21,817 nucleotides of DNA from QPJE01 sp051747745. Lineage in GTDB: Bacteria; Bacillota; Halanaerobiia; Halanaerobiales; Halanaerobiaceae. The notes under the pieces are model-generated. The model saw only the letters and a program-made list of their open reading frames with translations, did not search any database and was not told the origin of the DNA. Location of the stretch: contig JBNJGL010000039.1 of NCBI GenBank assembly GCA_051747745.1, forward strand, positions 1 to 21,817. The letters are read 5' to 3'. A program made the position numbers and the translations under genes. This document shows positions 1 to 8,011 of the stretch, one piece after another (the stretch's first letter is position 1; each line of letters starts with the position of its first letter).

Positions 1-6
1 TCTTAT

Positions 7-102
7 TCATATCGATTTCTTATCTTTATAAAGCTCTTTATCGGCTTTTATAAACACTTCTTTTAAATCATTTGACTGACAGTTTAATACATTTATTCTT
101 CA
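7..102 (-). pseudogene. Orphan GGDEF-domain C-terminal tail (gene relic)
   Basis: Downstream of the stop of the large signalling gene, a stop-free stretch lies between a TGA at 102-100 and a TGA at 9-7. Its translation ends ...IKADKELYKDKKSI. The pattern (small-x-ADK-x-LY-x-x-K) is what the last helix of diguanylate cyclase GGDEF domains looks like. It is in a different frame from the neighbouring gene and has no body, start codon or ribosome site of its own. It is therefore best read as the remnant 3' end of a lost GGDEF gene. At about 30 residues it could be chance. Confidence 0.33.
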
Positions 103-3100
103 TTTAAAATTCCTAAAAATATATCTACTAATTCAGGATCAAACTGTGTTCCTGAACATCTCTTTAATTCCTGGATTATTTCTTTTTGGGTCATTGCTTT
201 CTTATATGGACGTCCACTTATCATAACATCATAGGCATCTACAACTGCCAGTATTCTTGATAATAATGGAATTTTACTATTTTTTAATCGATCTGGATAC
301 CCTGTACCATCCCATCTTTCATGATGGTGCAGTATATCTTCTGCAATATGCGAAAATCTGGGAATGCTTTCAATTATCCTGTAACCGGCTTCTGGATGGG
401 TTTTAATAAGATCCCATTCCTGTTCTGTTAATTTGTCAGTTTTATTTAATATATCTTCAGGAATAGATATTTTTCCTATATCATGCAGTAAGGAAAGCAG
501 AACCAGTTTATCCCGGTCCTTTTGATCCAAATTTAATCTTTCACTAAATTGTTTTGACATTTCAGTCATTCTATTCACATGTGATTCTGTTTCATGACTT
601 TTTTCTTTAAGAGTATTTAAAAAACTTGAGAGAACAATGCTCCGACCGCTTTCTCTATTGGCAAATTTGTTAATATACATTCTGTCCTCTGCAGTACTTA
701 AAATTTCAAATAAGTTTTCATCTTCACTGTTTTTAGTTGCTGTTCCAAGTGCAATAGAAAAATTCATCTCCAGATTATTTTTTGACGAAACCTCATTTAT
801 TCTTTCAATAATTTTTTCGCTTTCTTTCTGAGTTGTTTCTGGTAAAAGAACAACAAATTCATCTCCACCCCATCTTGCGACCACATCTTCTTTTCTACAT
901 GCCTTATTTATAACTTCTGCTGCTGTTTTTATCCATTTGTCTCCCTTAGAATGACCAAATGAATCATTAACAAGTTTGAGATTATTTAAATCAGCCATTA
1001 TTAAACTGATTGGTAAATTTCTATTTGTATCAATTCTTTTCATCATATCTTCCATATATGCTCTATTATACAAACCTGTCAACTTATCATGAAAACTCAT
1101 ATACGCAACTTTATCTTCATGCTGTTTTCTTTCAGTTATATCTACTGCAAATCCTTCAATTAAAAAATCATCTGTTTTCTTTTTTGAACTGATTCTTGCA
1201 TTCATCTCAATCCATTTAATATTCTTATATTTATCATAAGCCTGGTAAATAAAGTTTCGTACTTCACCATTTCTTTCAAGTAGGTTTATAAATTTCTGGC
1301 GCTTATCAGGATCAACATACAGGTCTCTGCCTAAATTATTATAATAATTATAAATCTCATCAGTACTTTTAAAACCAATCATTTCTGCCATAGCAGGATT
1401 AATCAACTTCACTTTACCACTAAAAGTAGTCTTAAATATACCGATTGGAGATTTTTCAAAAAGCTGTCTATATTCTTTTTCAGATTCTAATCTTTTTTTA
1501 TCATTCACTATCTTTTCTATTCCAATTGAAATGTCTGCAGAAAGTTCACTTAATAATGCTATTTCTTTATCATCCAGACGATTTTTATTATCTGAACAAA
1601 AAACAGCTAATCCCCATATTTCTCCCGATACTCTAATTGGAAATACCCCAATTGAACCACAGTGTTCACCTTTAAGCCGAGAATTAATATCATCATTTAT
1701 AATAATTTCTCTATCATTATTCAGTACTTCTTCGTAAATATTTAAATTATCACTATCATAATTTAATCTGATTTTATCTTTACCTTTTAAAAATATGCAT
1801 CTTCTGCCATAAACTGATAATAAATTTAGTTCATCTTTATTTTTATTTACTTCTGCAATCCATACTGTATTATATCCACCTATTTGGGATGCCGCTTTGG
1901 TTGACTGTTCAATTAAATCTTCAACTGAATTCTCTTTTACTATAATCTGGTTAATAGAACTTAAAGTTTTATAAATGCGGTTCAATACTTTAATACGTTT
2001 TTCCATCCTATTTCTTTTTGTAATGTCTATGGCCATACTTATATATAAATCATTTCCATTTTCATCTAGGCCAATATGTGAAGATTTAAAATCCCAGACT
2101 CTTAAATCACCATTTTTTGTTCTAATAGTAAATTCTCCGCTGTCAAATTTATCTTTAACTGAATATATTTTTCTTATATGCTCGACAACTGAGTCTTTAT
2201 TTTCACCATAGGCTTTTTCGGTCCATCTCTCAATTGTTGGTATTTCTTCTCTGGAATAACCAGTGATATCTTCCCAGACATCATTAATTTCCAGTACATT
2301 ACCTCTGTCATTATGCAGCATTATTGGAAAAGGAGCTTCTTCAACTGCATTTGAAAATATTTCTGCCTGATTTTTAATTTCATTTCTTAAATTATATTCT
2401 TTTGTAACATTTCTGAATACTAATACCACTCCATAAATATTTCCATTATCATCTTTTATGGGAGATGCACTGTCAGCAATATGATACTCTGTTCCATCTT
2501 TTGCTATCAATTTAGTGTGGTTGGCCAGACCAATAATTTTACCTGTTTCAATTACTTTTTTAACTGGACTATTAACAGCTTTTCTTGTCTTAGCGTTTAT
2601 TATATTAAAAATTTCTGTAATATTTTTCCCTTTAGCTTTTTCAATATTCCACTTAGTTAATTTTTGTGCTTCTTGATTGAGTCTTTTTATCTTCCCGTCG
2701 TTATCAGTAACTATAACTCCATCACCTATTGAGTTTAAAGTTATAGCTAAAAAATTCCTCTGTTCTCTTAAATTCTTTTCCTGATCTATAATCTTTATAA
2801 TACTGCTTATTCTTTTTGATAGTAAATTTATTAGATCATATTCTTCTTTTAAAAATGGACTATTATTAAATTCTTGAGGGTATCTTTTTGTATAATATAT
2901 TTTTATATATCCTTTAACCTGATTATCAATAATAATCTCACTTTTCTGTACCCATTCACTTTTTTCGAAATGTTCTGTTGTATACTCCTGACCATTATAT
3001 TCTATTAGCACACAGGTATCTTCCGGATATTGATATCCATCCGGAATTTCAGCAGCTATATTGGTTAATAGTGAAGATATATCAGTATGATGTTTTTCTG

Positions 3101-3482
3101 AAATTCTGGATATATTATAGAGACATTTTAATTCTTTTAATCTTTCTTTTAATTCTGTATTAACTTTTTCTATAGAGGTTTTACTGTGAAAAACATACAC
3201 TGCTGTTATAATGATTATAAATACTTCAAATATAAATTCAATCAGATTAACTTCTAAAGAATATAGATCCTGAACTCCCAGTACAAATACAGCAAATATA
3301 GTAGAAAAAATGATACCTTTTTTTCGATATTTGGTGCTGGCATAAATAACAAACAATATAATTAATGGTTCAACAATTTCGAATTCTGCAAGTAATGATG
3401 TAAATAATGCAGTAATTCCTAAAATAATAATTATAAATCTGTCAAAAATATTTTTTTTGAAAGTTGAAAAATAATTTTCCAC
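93..3482 (-). CDS. Membrane PAS/GAF sensor with GGDEF and HD-GYP domains (cyclic-di-GMP turnover)
   Basis: A 1129-residue inner-membrane signalling protein likely to both make and break cyclic-di-GMP. Order: hydrophobic membrane part (about 14-98); short coiled linker; GAF-like module (about 115-235); PAS (about 243-365); PAS (about 372-492); GAF (about 505-660); PAS (about 672-787); GGDEF (about 790-950); HD-GYP (about 960-1125). The GGDEF motif is intact (872-876), with an RxxD inhibitory-site motif (R863-D866) five residues before it and a metal Asp at 831. HD-GYP is also intact: HD at 1000-1001, HHxxxDGxGYP at 1053-1063. Both activities are thus possible; which dominates cannot be told. 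The start is GTG at 3482, preceded at good distance by AGAGGG. It stands alone, 144 bases after the cardiolipin synthase gene. The input sensed by its PAS/GAF modules is unknown. Confidence 0.93.
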   Translation of the reverse strand: MENYFSTFKKNIFDRFIIIILGITALFTSLLAEFEIVEPLIILFVIYASTKYRKKGIIFSTIFAVFVLGVQDLYSLEVNLIEFIFEVFIIIITAVYVFHSKTSIEKVNTELKERLKELKCLYNISRISEKHHTDISSLLTNIAAEIPDGYQYPEDTCVLIEYNGQEYTTEHFEKSEWVQKSEIIIDNQVKGYIKIYYTKRYPQEFNNSPFLKEEYDLINLLSKRISSIIKIIDQEKNLREQRNFLAITLNSIGDGVIVTDNDGKIKRLNQEAQKLTKWNIEKAKGKNITEIFNIINAKTRKAVNSPVKKVIETGKIIGLANHTKLIAKDGTEYHIADSASPIKDDNGNIYGVVLVFRNVTKEYNLRNEIKNQAEIFSNAVEEAPFPIMLHNDRGNVLEINDVWEDITGYSREEIPTIERWTEKAYGENKDSVVEHIRKIYSVKDKFDSGEFTIRTKNGDLRVWDFKSSHIGLDENGNDLYISMAIDITKRNRMEKRIKVLNRIYKTLSSINQIIVKENSVEDLIEQSTKAASQIGGYNTVWIAEVNKNKDELNLLSVYGRRCIFLKGKDKIRLNYDSDNLNIYEEVLNNDREIIINDDINSRLKGEHCGSIGVFPIRVSGEIWGLAVFCSDNKNRLDDKEIALLSELSADISIGIEKIVNDKKRLESEKEYRQLFEKSPIGIFKTTFSGKVKLINPAMAEMIGFKSTDEIYNYYNNLGRDLYVDPDKRQKFINLLERNGEVRNFIYQAYDKYKNIKWIEMNARISSKKKTDDFLIEGFAVDITERKQHEDKVAYMSFHDKLTGLYNRAYMEDMMKRIDTNRNLPISLIMADLNNLKLVNDSFGHSKGDKWIKTAAEVINKACRKEDVVARWGGDEFVVLLPETTQKESEKIIERINEVSSKNNLEMNFSIALGTATKNSEDENLFEILSTAEDRMYINKFANRESGRSIVLSSFLNTLKEKSHETESHVNRMTEMSKQFSERLNLDQKDRDKLVLLSLLHDIGKISIPEDILNKTDKLTEQEWDLIKTHPEAGYRIIESIPRFSHIAEDILHHHERWDGTGYPDRLKNSKIPLLSRILAVVDAYDVMISGRPYKKAMTQKEIIQELKRCSGTQFDPELVDIFLGILNEE

Positions 3483-3626
3483 AGTTTACCCTCTTTTCCC
3501 GGATATTAATTTGTGAATATTTAGATAAATAAGTACATGTATTATTCCATATAGATTTTGAATATTATGATGTATCCACATATCACTCTGGCCCTTATAT
3601 CACTAATTTGAATCTATAATCACCAA

Positions 3627-5045
3627 TCACAGTATAGGAGATAAAAGTCTGGATATAGATTCTCTAACCTTCATTGTCCAGCCTCTATTTTTATATTCTT
3701 CAGCAGTTATTTCTTTAGAATGTTCTATATCTTCAAAAAATATTTCATCATAATTTCTGGCAATTTCGCGGTCATAAATAAAAGCATTGATCTCAAAGTT
3801 AAGTTTAAAACTTCTCACATCCATGTTTGTAGTCCCTACTGATAGAATTCTGCTATCTATACTGATAGTCTTGCTGTGGAGAAAACCCCGGCTGTAATTA
3901 TAACAGCGGGCACCTGCTTCCAGAAGCTGACCTACAAATGAGTTGTTGGCCCCATATACAAAAGGATGATCAGAACGATCCGGTATCATAATCCGCACAT
4001 CTACTCCGGAGCGTGAAGCAAGCTGAAGTGCTTCCAGTATAGACTGATCCGGTATAAAATAAGGAGTCTGTATAAAAATAGTTTTTTCTGCTTCATAAAT
4101 CATTTTCAGAAAAAAAGCTTTTATCTCAGTTTCTTTAGAATCTGGTCCACTGCTGACAATCTGCACAGGTGAAGGACCTGTAAATTCTTTTTTAGGGAAA
4201 TAATATTTTCCCCTCTTTATATCTTTTCCGGAAGCAAAATTCCAGTCCAAAAGAAAGCGGTACTGCATACTGTCAACACTTTCCCCTCTTATCCGCAGAT
4301 GTGTATCCCTCCAGTAACCGAAACGCTTAGAAAGACCTAAATATTCGTTCCCAACATTTATTCCGCCCAGATAGCCGATCTGACCATCTATAATAACATT
4401 TTTTCTGTGGTTTCGGTAATTGATATCTAAAACGAAAGGTGCAAATGGAACAACTTCTCCACCTGCATCTTCAAGTTTATGAATAGAATGTCTTGATAAG
4501 TTTCTGCAGCCCATTTTGTCATATAAGAGTCTTACCTCTACTCCTTCTGCTGCTTTTTTTGTCAGGCGGTCAATAAATTCATCACCTAATTCATCATCCT
4601 GAATTATATAATAACTGGCATGAATGAATTTTTCAGCATTATCTATATCTTTAAATAAATCGGCAAATTTATCTCTACCATTTGTATAAATATCAAGTTT
4701 ATTATATCCCACTACAGATGGCTTTTCACATCTGAGGCCAACATTAATTATACTTTTTTCCAGATCATCAAATTTTAGCGCATCTACATCGAGAATTCCT
4801 GTTTCACAGCCAAAATTTAGTTCTTTTAAATCATCTTCTCTCTGTTTTTCCAAAAAATGTTTTCTCTTTTTGGGGGTTAAACCAATGAACAAATATAATA
4901 TAAAACCCAGCACCGGAATCAAAGTTAAAATTAAAAGCCAGGCCCAGGTGACGGTTGGATCTTTTCTCTCAAAGAATATTAGTAGTATTATAAATATAAT
5001 GTTTAAGATTATTATTCCGGAAGGTAAATATGATAATAAACTCAT
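3627..5045 (-). CDS. cls: Cardiolipin synthase (phospholipase D family)
   Basis: A 472-residue membrane enzyme that joins two phosphatidylglycerol molecules into cardiolipin plus glycerol. Two N-terminal membrane helices (about 8-26 and 33-55) are followed by a cytoplasmic catalytic part with both HKD motifs. The first is H213-R-K215 with D220 and Gly-Gly at 227-228; the second is H390-S-K392 with D397 and G404-T-T. Length and layout match bacterial ClsA-type enzymes (about 480 residues), and nothing is missing. The ATG at 5045 has AAGGGAG about eight bases upstream. It is transcribed alone or from its own promoter, since a hairpin terminator lies between it and the baeRF gene upstream. Its leader contains three copies of CTTCAG/CTGAAG (see the repeat entry). 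Confidence 0.93.
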   Translation of the reverse strand: MSLLSYLPSGIIILNIIFIILLIFFERKDPTVTWAWLLILTLIPVLGFILYLFIGLTPKKRKHFLEKQREDDLKELNFGCETGILDVDALKFDDLEKSIINVGLRCEKPSVVGYNKLDIYTNGRDKFADLFKDIDNAEKFIHASYYIIQDDELGDEFIDRLTKKAAEGVEVRLLYDKMGCRNLSRHSIHKLEDAGGEVVPFAPFVLDINYRNHRKNVIIDGQIGYLGGINVGNEYLGLSKRFGYWRDTHLRIRGESVDSMQYRFLLDWNFASGKDIKRGKYYFPKKEFTGPSPVQIVSSGPDSKETEIKAFFLKMIYEAEKTIFIQTPYFIPDQSILEALQLASRSGVDVRIMIPDRSDHPFVYGANNSFVGQLLEAGARCYNYSRGFLHSKTISIDSRILSVGTTNMDVRSFKLNFEINAFIYDREIARNYDEIFFEDIEHSKEITAEEYKNRGWTMKVRESISRLLSPIL

Positions 5046-5055
5046 GGAAATCTCC

Positions 5056-5089
5056 CTTCAGTAATGCTTCAGCTCTTATTTTCCTGAAG
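5056..5089 (-). repeat. Three CTTCAG/CTGAAG repeats in the cls leader
   Basis: On the plus strand CTTCAG occurs at 5056-5061 and 5067-5072, one helical turn apart, and its inverse CTGAAG at 5084-5089. In the cls mRNA the first-transcribed CUUCAG could pair with either of the two later CUGAAG copies. The copy nearest the start overlaps the ribosome site (CUGAAGGGAG), so the two hairpins would be mutually exclusive. The arms are only six bases. It could equally be a protein operator or chance. Confidence 0.3.
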
Positions 5090-5136
5090 TACTAACCTGC
5101 AATTTTTGCATAAATATTTTTTCAAACCATATGAGA

Positions 5137-5168
5137 AAAATAGCCTGGCAGTAAAACCAGACTATTTT
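5137..5168 (-). terminator. Rho-independent terminator after the baeRF-like gene
   Basis: A 12-bp stem with one mismatch (5137-5148 against 5157-5168) and an 8-base loop lies 22 bases beyond the baeRF-like stop codon. Read on the minus strand, the right arm ends in GCTATTTTT, giving a short U run. The arms are A/T-rich at the outer ends, so it may also act weakly in the other direction. It separates the baeRF-like gene from cls. Confidence 0.65.
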
Positions 5169-5190
5169 CAAAAATTTGTTTCAATCAATA

Positions 5191-6327
5191 TTAATATCTA
5201 TAAATCGCTGCTATATCAGTTTCCTCGGGCATTTCATCTGAAGTTAGAGGATAAACTTTACCACCATTGTTGATAACATGTAATACAGCAAAATTATAAA
5301 GATCATAGCCATTTTTTATATTATCTTTTTTTACTCTATTATTCTCAGCATCAAAAAAGCCTTCTTTTTCTGCTGTTTTATCCAGCAGTAATGTATCCAC
5401 CTTACTGTAATAAGCAGCTTCAATTATATCTTCCAGTTTATCTGAAGTTTTATCTGAGTTTTTCATTTCACTGTATTTTTCAGTAATTTCATCTTTATAA
5501 TCATGCAGATGTGGTTTAATCAACTGCCAGCTTTTTTCGTGTAAATTATCTAGCGAAATTTTTTCGGGATTACCATTTATATTCTCATTTAACATTTCAG
5601 GATAAGAATTAATATTTTGGTAATGTGAAAATAAACTGTCATCTGCTGTAATAATCAGCTTTTCTTTTATATTTTTTAATTGATTATTGACCACTTCATC
5701 AATTTTTCGCAAATAGTGCAGCAGATCTTCATTATCATCTTCTCCTGCCCCATGTCCGTGATAAATAGAAGAAGATCCTGCTTTACTCCTAGATAAATAT
5801 GATTCTTCTGCTTCTTCATCAAGATTGAGAAAGTCTTTAATATTTTCAGGCATTCCTTTTACTTTTAATTCATTTATTTCACTTCTATCACACCTGTAAA
5901 GCTTGCTGTAATTTGGACTTAAAGCTAAAAGATAATATTTCGGATTATCCCAGAGAACAGAAATAAGCTGTTTTATATTAAAATACCTACTTACATGTGT
6001 TTTATCGATAAAATCAATCGGAAGTTTATAATATTCAAAAGTGTTTTTGCTTAAAAATACTGCCAGCCCATTTTTCTGTTTCTGCCAGAAATCCACTTCT
6101 TCCACAAAACTATTTAACGGGGCCAGCATTTTTTCTATCTCTCTTTCCTTGAAATCCCAGTTTTTTTCTAATTTTTCGTGTACTTCCTGCAGTAAATTCT
6201 TAAACTTGATTTTTAATTTCTTAAACTCGCCTCTTTTAACAGACTGTGTGGACATGTAAATAGATATACAGGGTTCATCCTTACAACTTATCAGATTTTT
6301 CAGTGTTTGAAGATTAATTTCACTCAT
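5191..6327 (-). CDS. baeRF-type (archaeo-eukaryotic release factor/Vms1-like) protein
   Basis: A 378-residue soluble protein resembling the bacterial archaeo-eukaryotic release-factor families (baeRF). These are predicted to act on ribosomes or peptidyl-tRNA, but mostly lack experimental function. Visible signatures: an N-terminal PCISIYMST strand (19-27); a helical hairpin ending in a DFWQKQKNGLAVFLS segment (79-93); a middle strand YYLLALS (131-137); a Gly/His-rich loop HGHGAGED (190-197) where eRF1-like proteins carry the GGQ loop; and a C-terminal eRF1-domain-3-like stretch with AAYYSKVDTLLLD (304-316) and a GGKVYPLTSDEMP...AAIYRY ending. No membrane segment or signal peptide. The ATG at 6327 has AGGGGG eight bases upstream. 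Family assignment is from memory of motif layout, not a search; the cellular role is inference. Confidence 0.7.
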   Translation of the reverse strand: MSEINLQTLKNLISCKDEPCISIYMSTQSVKRGEFKKLKIKFKNLLQEVHEKLEKNWDFKEREIEKMLAPLNSFVEEVDFWQKQKNGLAVFLSKNTFEYYKLPIDFIDKTHVSRYFNIKQLISVLWDNPKYYLLALSPNYSKLYRCDRSEINELKVKGMPENIKDFLNLDEEAEESYLSRSKAGSSSIYHGHGAGEDDNEDLLHYLRKIDEVVNNQLKNIKEKLIITADDSLFSHYQNINSYPEMLNENINGNPEKISLDNLHEKSWQLIKPHLHDYKDEITEKYSEMKNSDKTSDKLEDIIEAAYYSKVDTLLLDKTAEKEGFFDAENNRVKKDNIKNGYDLYNFAVLHVINNGGKVYPLTSDEMPEETDIAAIYRY

Positions 6328-6378
6328 TAAATCAACCCCCTAATTTGAGTCTGTTCATCATTTTAGTACTGTAATTAC

Positions 6379-6387
6379 ATTGTACCA
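6379..6387 (-). promoter_or_regulatory. Extended -10 promoter element for the baeRF-like gene
   Basis: On the minus strand TGGTACAAT is an extended -10 element (TG-n-TACAAT), with no good -35 box upstream. It would start transcription about 45 bases before the ATG at 6327, leaving room for the ribosome site. Confidence 0.42.
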
Positions 6388-6487
6388 GAAAATCAGAAAT
6401 TTTAAAGTTATTAGTTAACCAGAAAAAAGTACACAACTTATTTTACAGTATTTCAGCACCCAGTCAGATATCAGTACAGACAAAAAT

Positions 6488-7876
6488 TTAATGATTGTTT
6501 TTAATAAATTTTTTATAAAGTTCGGCAAATCTGATAATTCCCTGTCTTATTGTAAACTCATCTACAACTGCATAAGATAAAATTATCTTATTATTTTCCT
6601 TTCTTCTGAAATAAAAATTATTCTGATCGGCAATTAAAATATCATTTTCCCGTGCATTCTTTACAAAATTATCTATATTTATTTTATCTGGCAGAATTAT
6701 TTTTATATAAAATCCCAAATCAGAAGTTTCCAGCTTTATTTCATCAGGCATATGTGCCAGCAGTTCATTTTTGCTTATCAAAGCTCTGTTTTTTAAAGTC
6801 TGCTTTAAAATTTTTATTCTCCGTTTTAGGTAGGAGGTATTAATATAATGTGAAAGGAGGTGATTTATAAGATGATCACCAGCAGAATTTAAATCGAATT
6901 TTTTCTTCTCTATTAATTCATCTGGAAAAACTATCAAACCTGTATCAAGACCCGGAAATAAAGTTCTGGTCATTCTCATAATCTGAATAACAGTCTTTTT
7001 CTCATCAATATAGTAAAAGCTTTCTTCTTCCGGCTTATCATCATCCCAGAGATAATAGCTGTCTACAATAATTATTTTAAACTTCAACATATATGCCAGA
7101 TCCAGCAGAGATTTTTTCTTATCTGCACTCCAGCTGCATATATTATCAAAAGAAGGATCATTATTTAAAAATAAATAATCAATCTTATTATTTTCCAGAT
7201 AGTTCATTAATTTATCAAAATTTATTTCCTCTATCCCCTCTATAGTAGGTGAATTATTCTTATCTACCAACCTTCTAATGATATCCATTTCTCCTGGCTC
7301 CTCAACTAAAATAAAGTCATTTTCAGTAAAAAAATTAAAAAATGTTATATCTAACTGATCAAGTCCAGAATAATAGGTTTTCTCATAGCCAGATTTTAGT
7401 GGAAACTGGTCTATCAGTTTCTTCCATTCATTTTCTTCAGCATTAAGAGCAGAAAAAACATCACCTGATTGTAAAAACCACATATCTTCAAATAGAGCGT
7501 GTATATTATAGGATTTAATTATTTCTTCATTTGAAAAAATGCCATTGAATTTTACCAGAGATTTACTTCCTCCGTTTTTAGAAGAAAGAATCCTCAATCT
7601 TCTATCTCTATCTATGTTTTCCCGAATGACAGAATCAGCCGGAGAAATAAAACTGCCGCTGCCTTCTTTTTTATAAATATAGTTTTCTGTTTCCAGCAGG
7701 TTATATGCTTTTACAACAGTTTCAGGATTTACTTCGAGCTCTGATGCGAGTTTTCTTATTGAAGGCATTTTTGTATCAGGAGTAAATCTGTTTTCAAGAA
7801 TTTCTTCTTTTATTTTTTGGTAAATCTGTCTGTATAAGCTCTGCTCTGCATTCCTGTCCATTTCAAAATTGAACAA
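6488..7876 (-). CDS. GntR/MocR-type transcription regulator with degenerate aminotransferase domain
   Basis: A 462-residue regulator. Residues about 9-78 form a GntR winged helix-turn-helix (SLYRQIYQKIKEEI...MPSIRKLASELEVNPETVVKAYNLLE...GSGSFI). Residues about 110-455 have the length and end pattern of the fold-type I aminotransferase domain of MocR proteins. The PLP site is degraded. The MocR stretch (S/T)-K-T-L-F-P-G-L appears here as T303-R304-T-L-F-P-G-L, so the lysine that would hold PLP is Arg. The usual Pro-x-H-Q-x-P-T-G segment is also absent, replaced by a stretch around 238-252. The protein probably does not bind PLP covalently. The start is TTG at 7876: GGAAGGGGG lies nine bases before it, whereas the ATG at 7861 would be 24 bases away. 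The target genes are unknown; it may control itself. Confidence 0.8.
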   Translation of the reverse strand: MFNFEMDRNAEQSLYRQIYQKIKEEILENRFTPDTKMPSIRKLASELEVNPETVVKAYNLLETENYIYKKEGSGSFISPADSVIRENIDRDRRLRILSSKNGGSKSLVKFNGIFSNEEIIKSYNIHALFEDMWFLQSGDVFSALNAEENEWKKLIDQFPLKSGYEKTYYSGLDQLDITFFNFFTENDFILVEEPGEMDIIRRLVDKNNSPTIEGIEEINFDKLMNYLENNKIDYLFLNNDPSFDNICSWSADKKKSLLDLAYMLKFKIIIVDSYYLWDDDKPEEESFYYIDEKKTVIQIMRMTRTLFPGLDTGLIVFPDELIEKKKFDLNSAGDHLINHLLSHYINTSYLKRRIKILKQTLKNRALISKNELLAHMPDEIKLETSDLGFYIKIILPDKINIDNFVKNARENDILIADQNNFYFRRKENNKIILSYAVVDEFTIRQGIIRFAELYKKFIKNNH

Positions 7877-7897
7877 ATTAAACTGCCCCCTTCCATG

Positions 7898-7926
7898 GTA
7901 ATATAATGAGTAGAATACTCAGCCAA
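7898..7926 (-). promoter_or_regulatory. Candidate promoter and palindromic operator of the GntR-type gene
   Basis: On the minus strand TTGGCT (7926-7921) and TATTAC (7903-7898) are separated by 17 bases. A perfect 13-base palindrome GAGTA-TTC-TACTC (7920-7908) fills most of the spacer. A short inverted repeat between -35 and -10 ahead of a GntR-family gene is the typical place for an autoregulatory operator. GTATTC recurs about 60 bases upstream (7978-7983). The leader would be only about 15 bases, which weakens the promoter call. Confidence 0.35.
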
Positions 7927-8011
7927 TTCCACCATTTTTTAAAAACAGGTGATAGTTAAAACAGCTCTACATGGTAAGTATTCCACCCTTATTACCGGCA
8001 TTATTATGCTG

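Noticed and set aside
7859..7861. ATG at codon 6 as the start of the GntR-type regulator
   Set aside because: The only ribosome site (GGAAGGGGG) is 24 bases away from it but nine bases from the TTG at 7876.
7996..8011. Small CGGCAT...ATGCTG hairpin after the cation ATPase gene
   Set aside because: The stem is six pairs including a wobble and is not followed by a T run on the minus strand, so it cannot be supported as a terminator.
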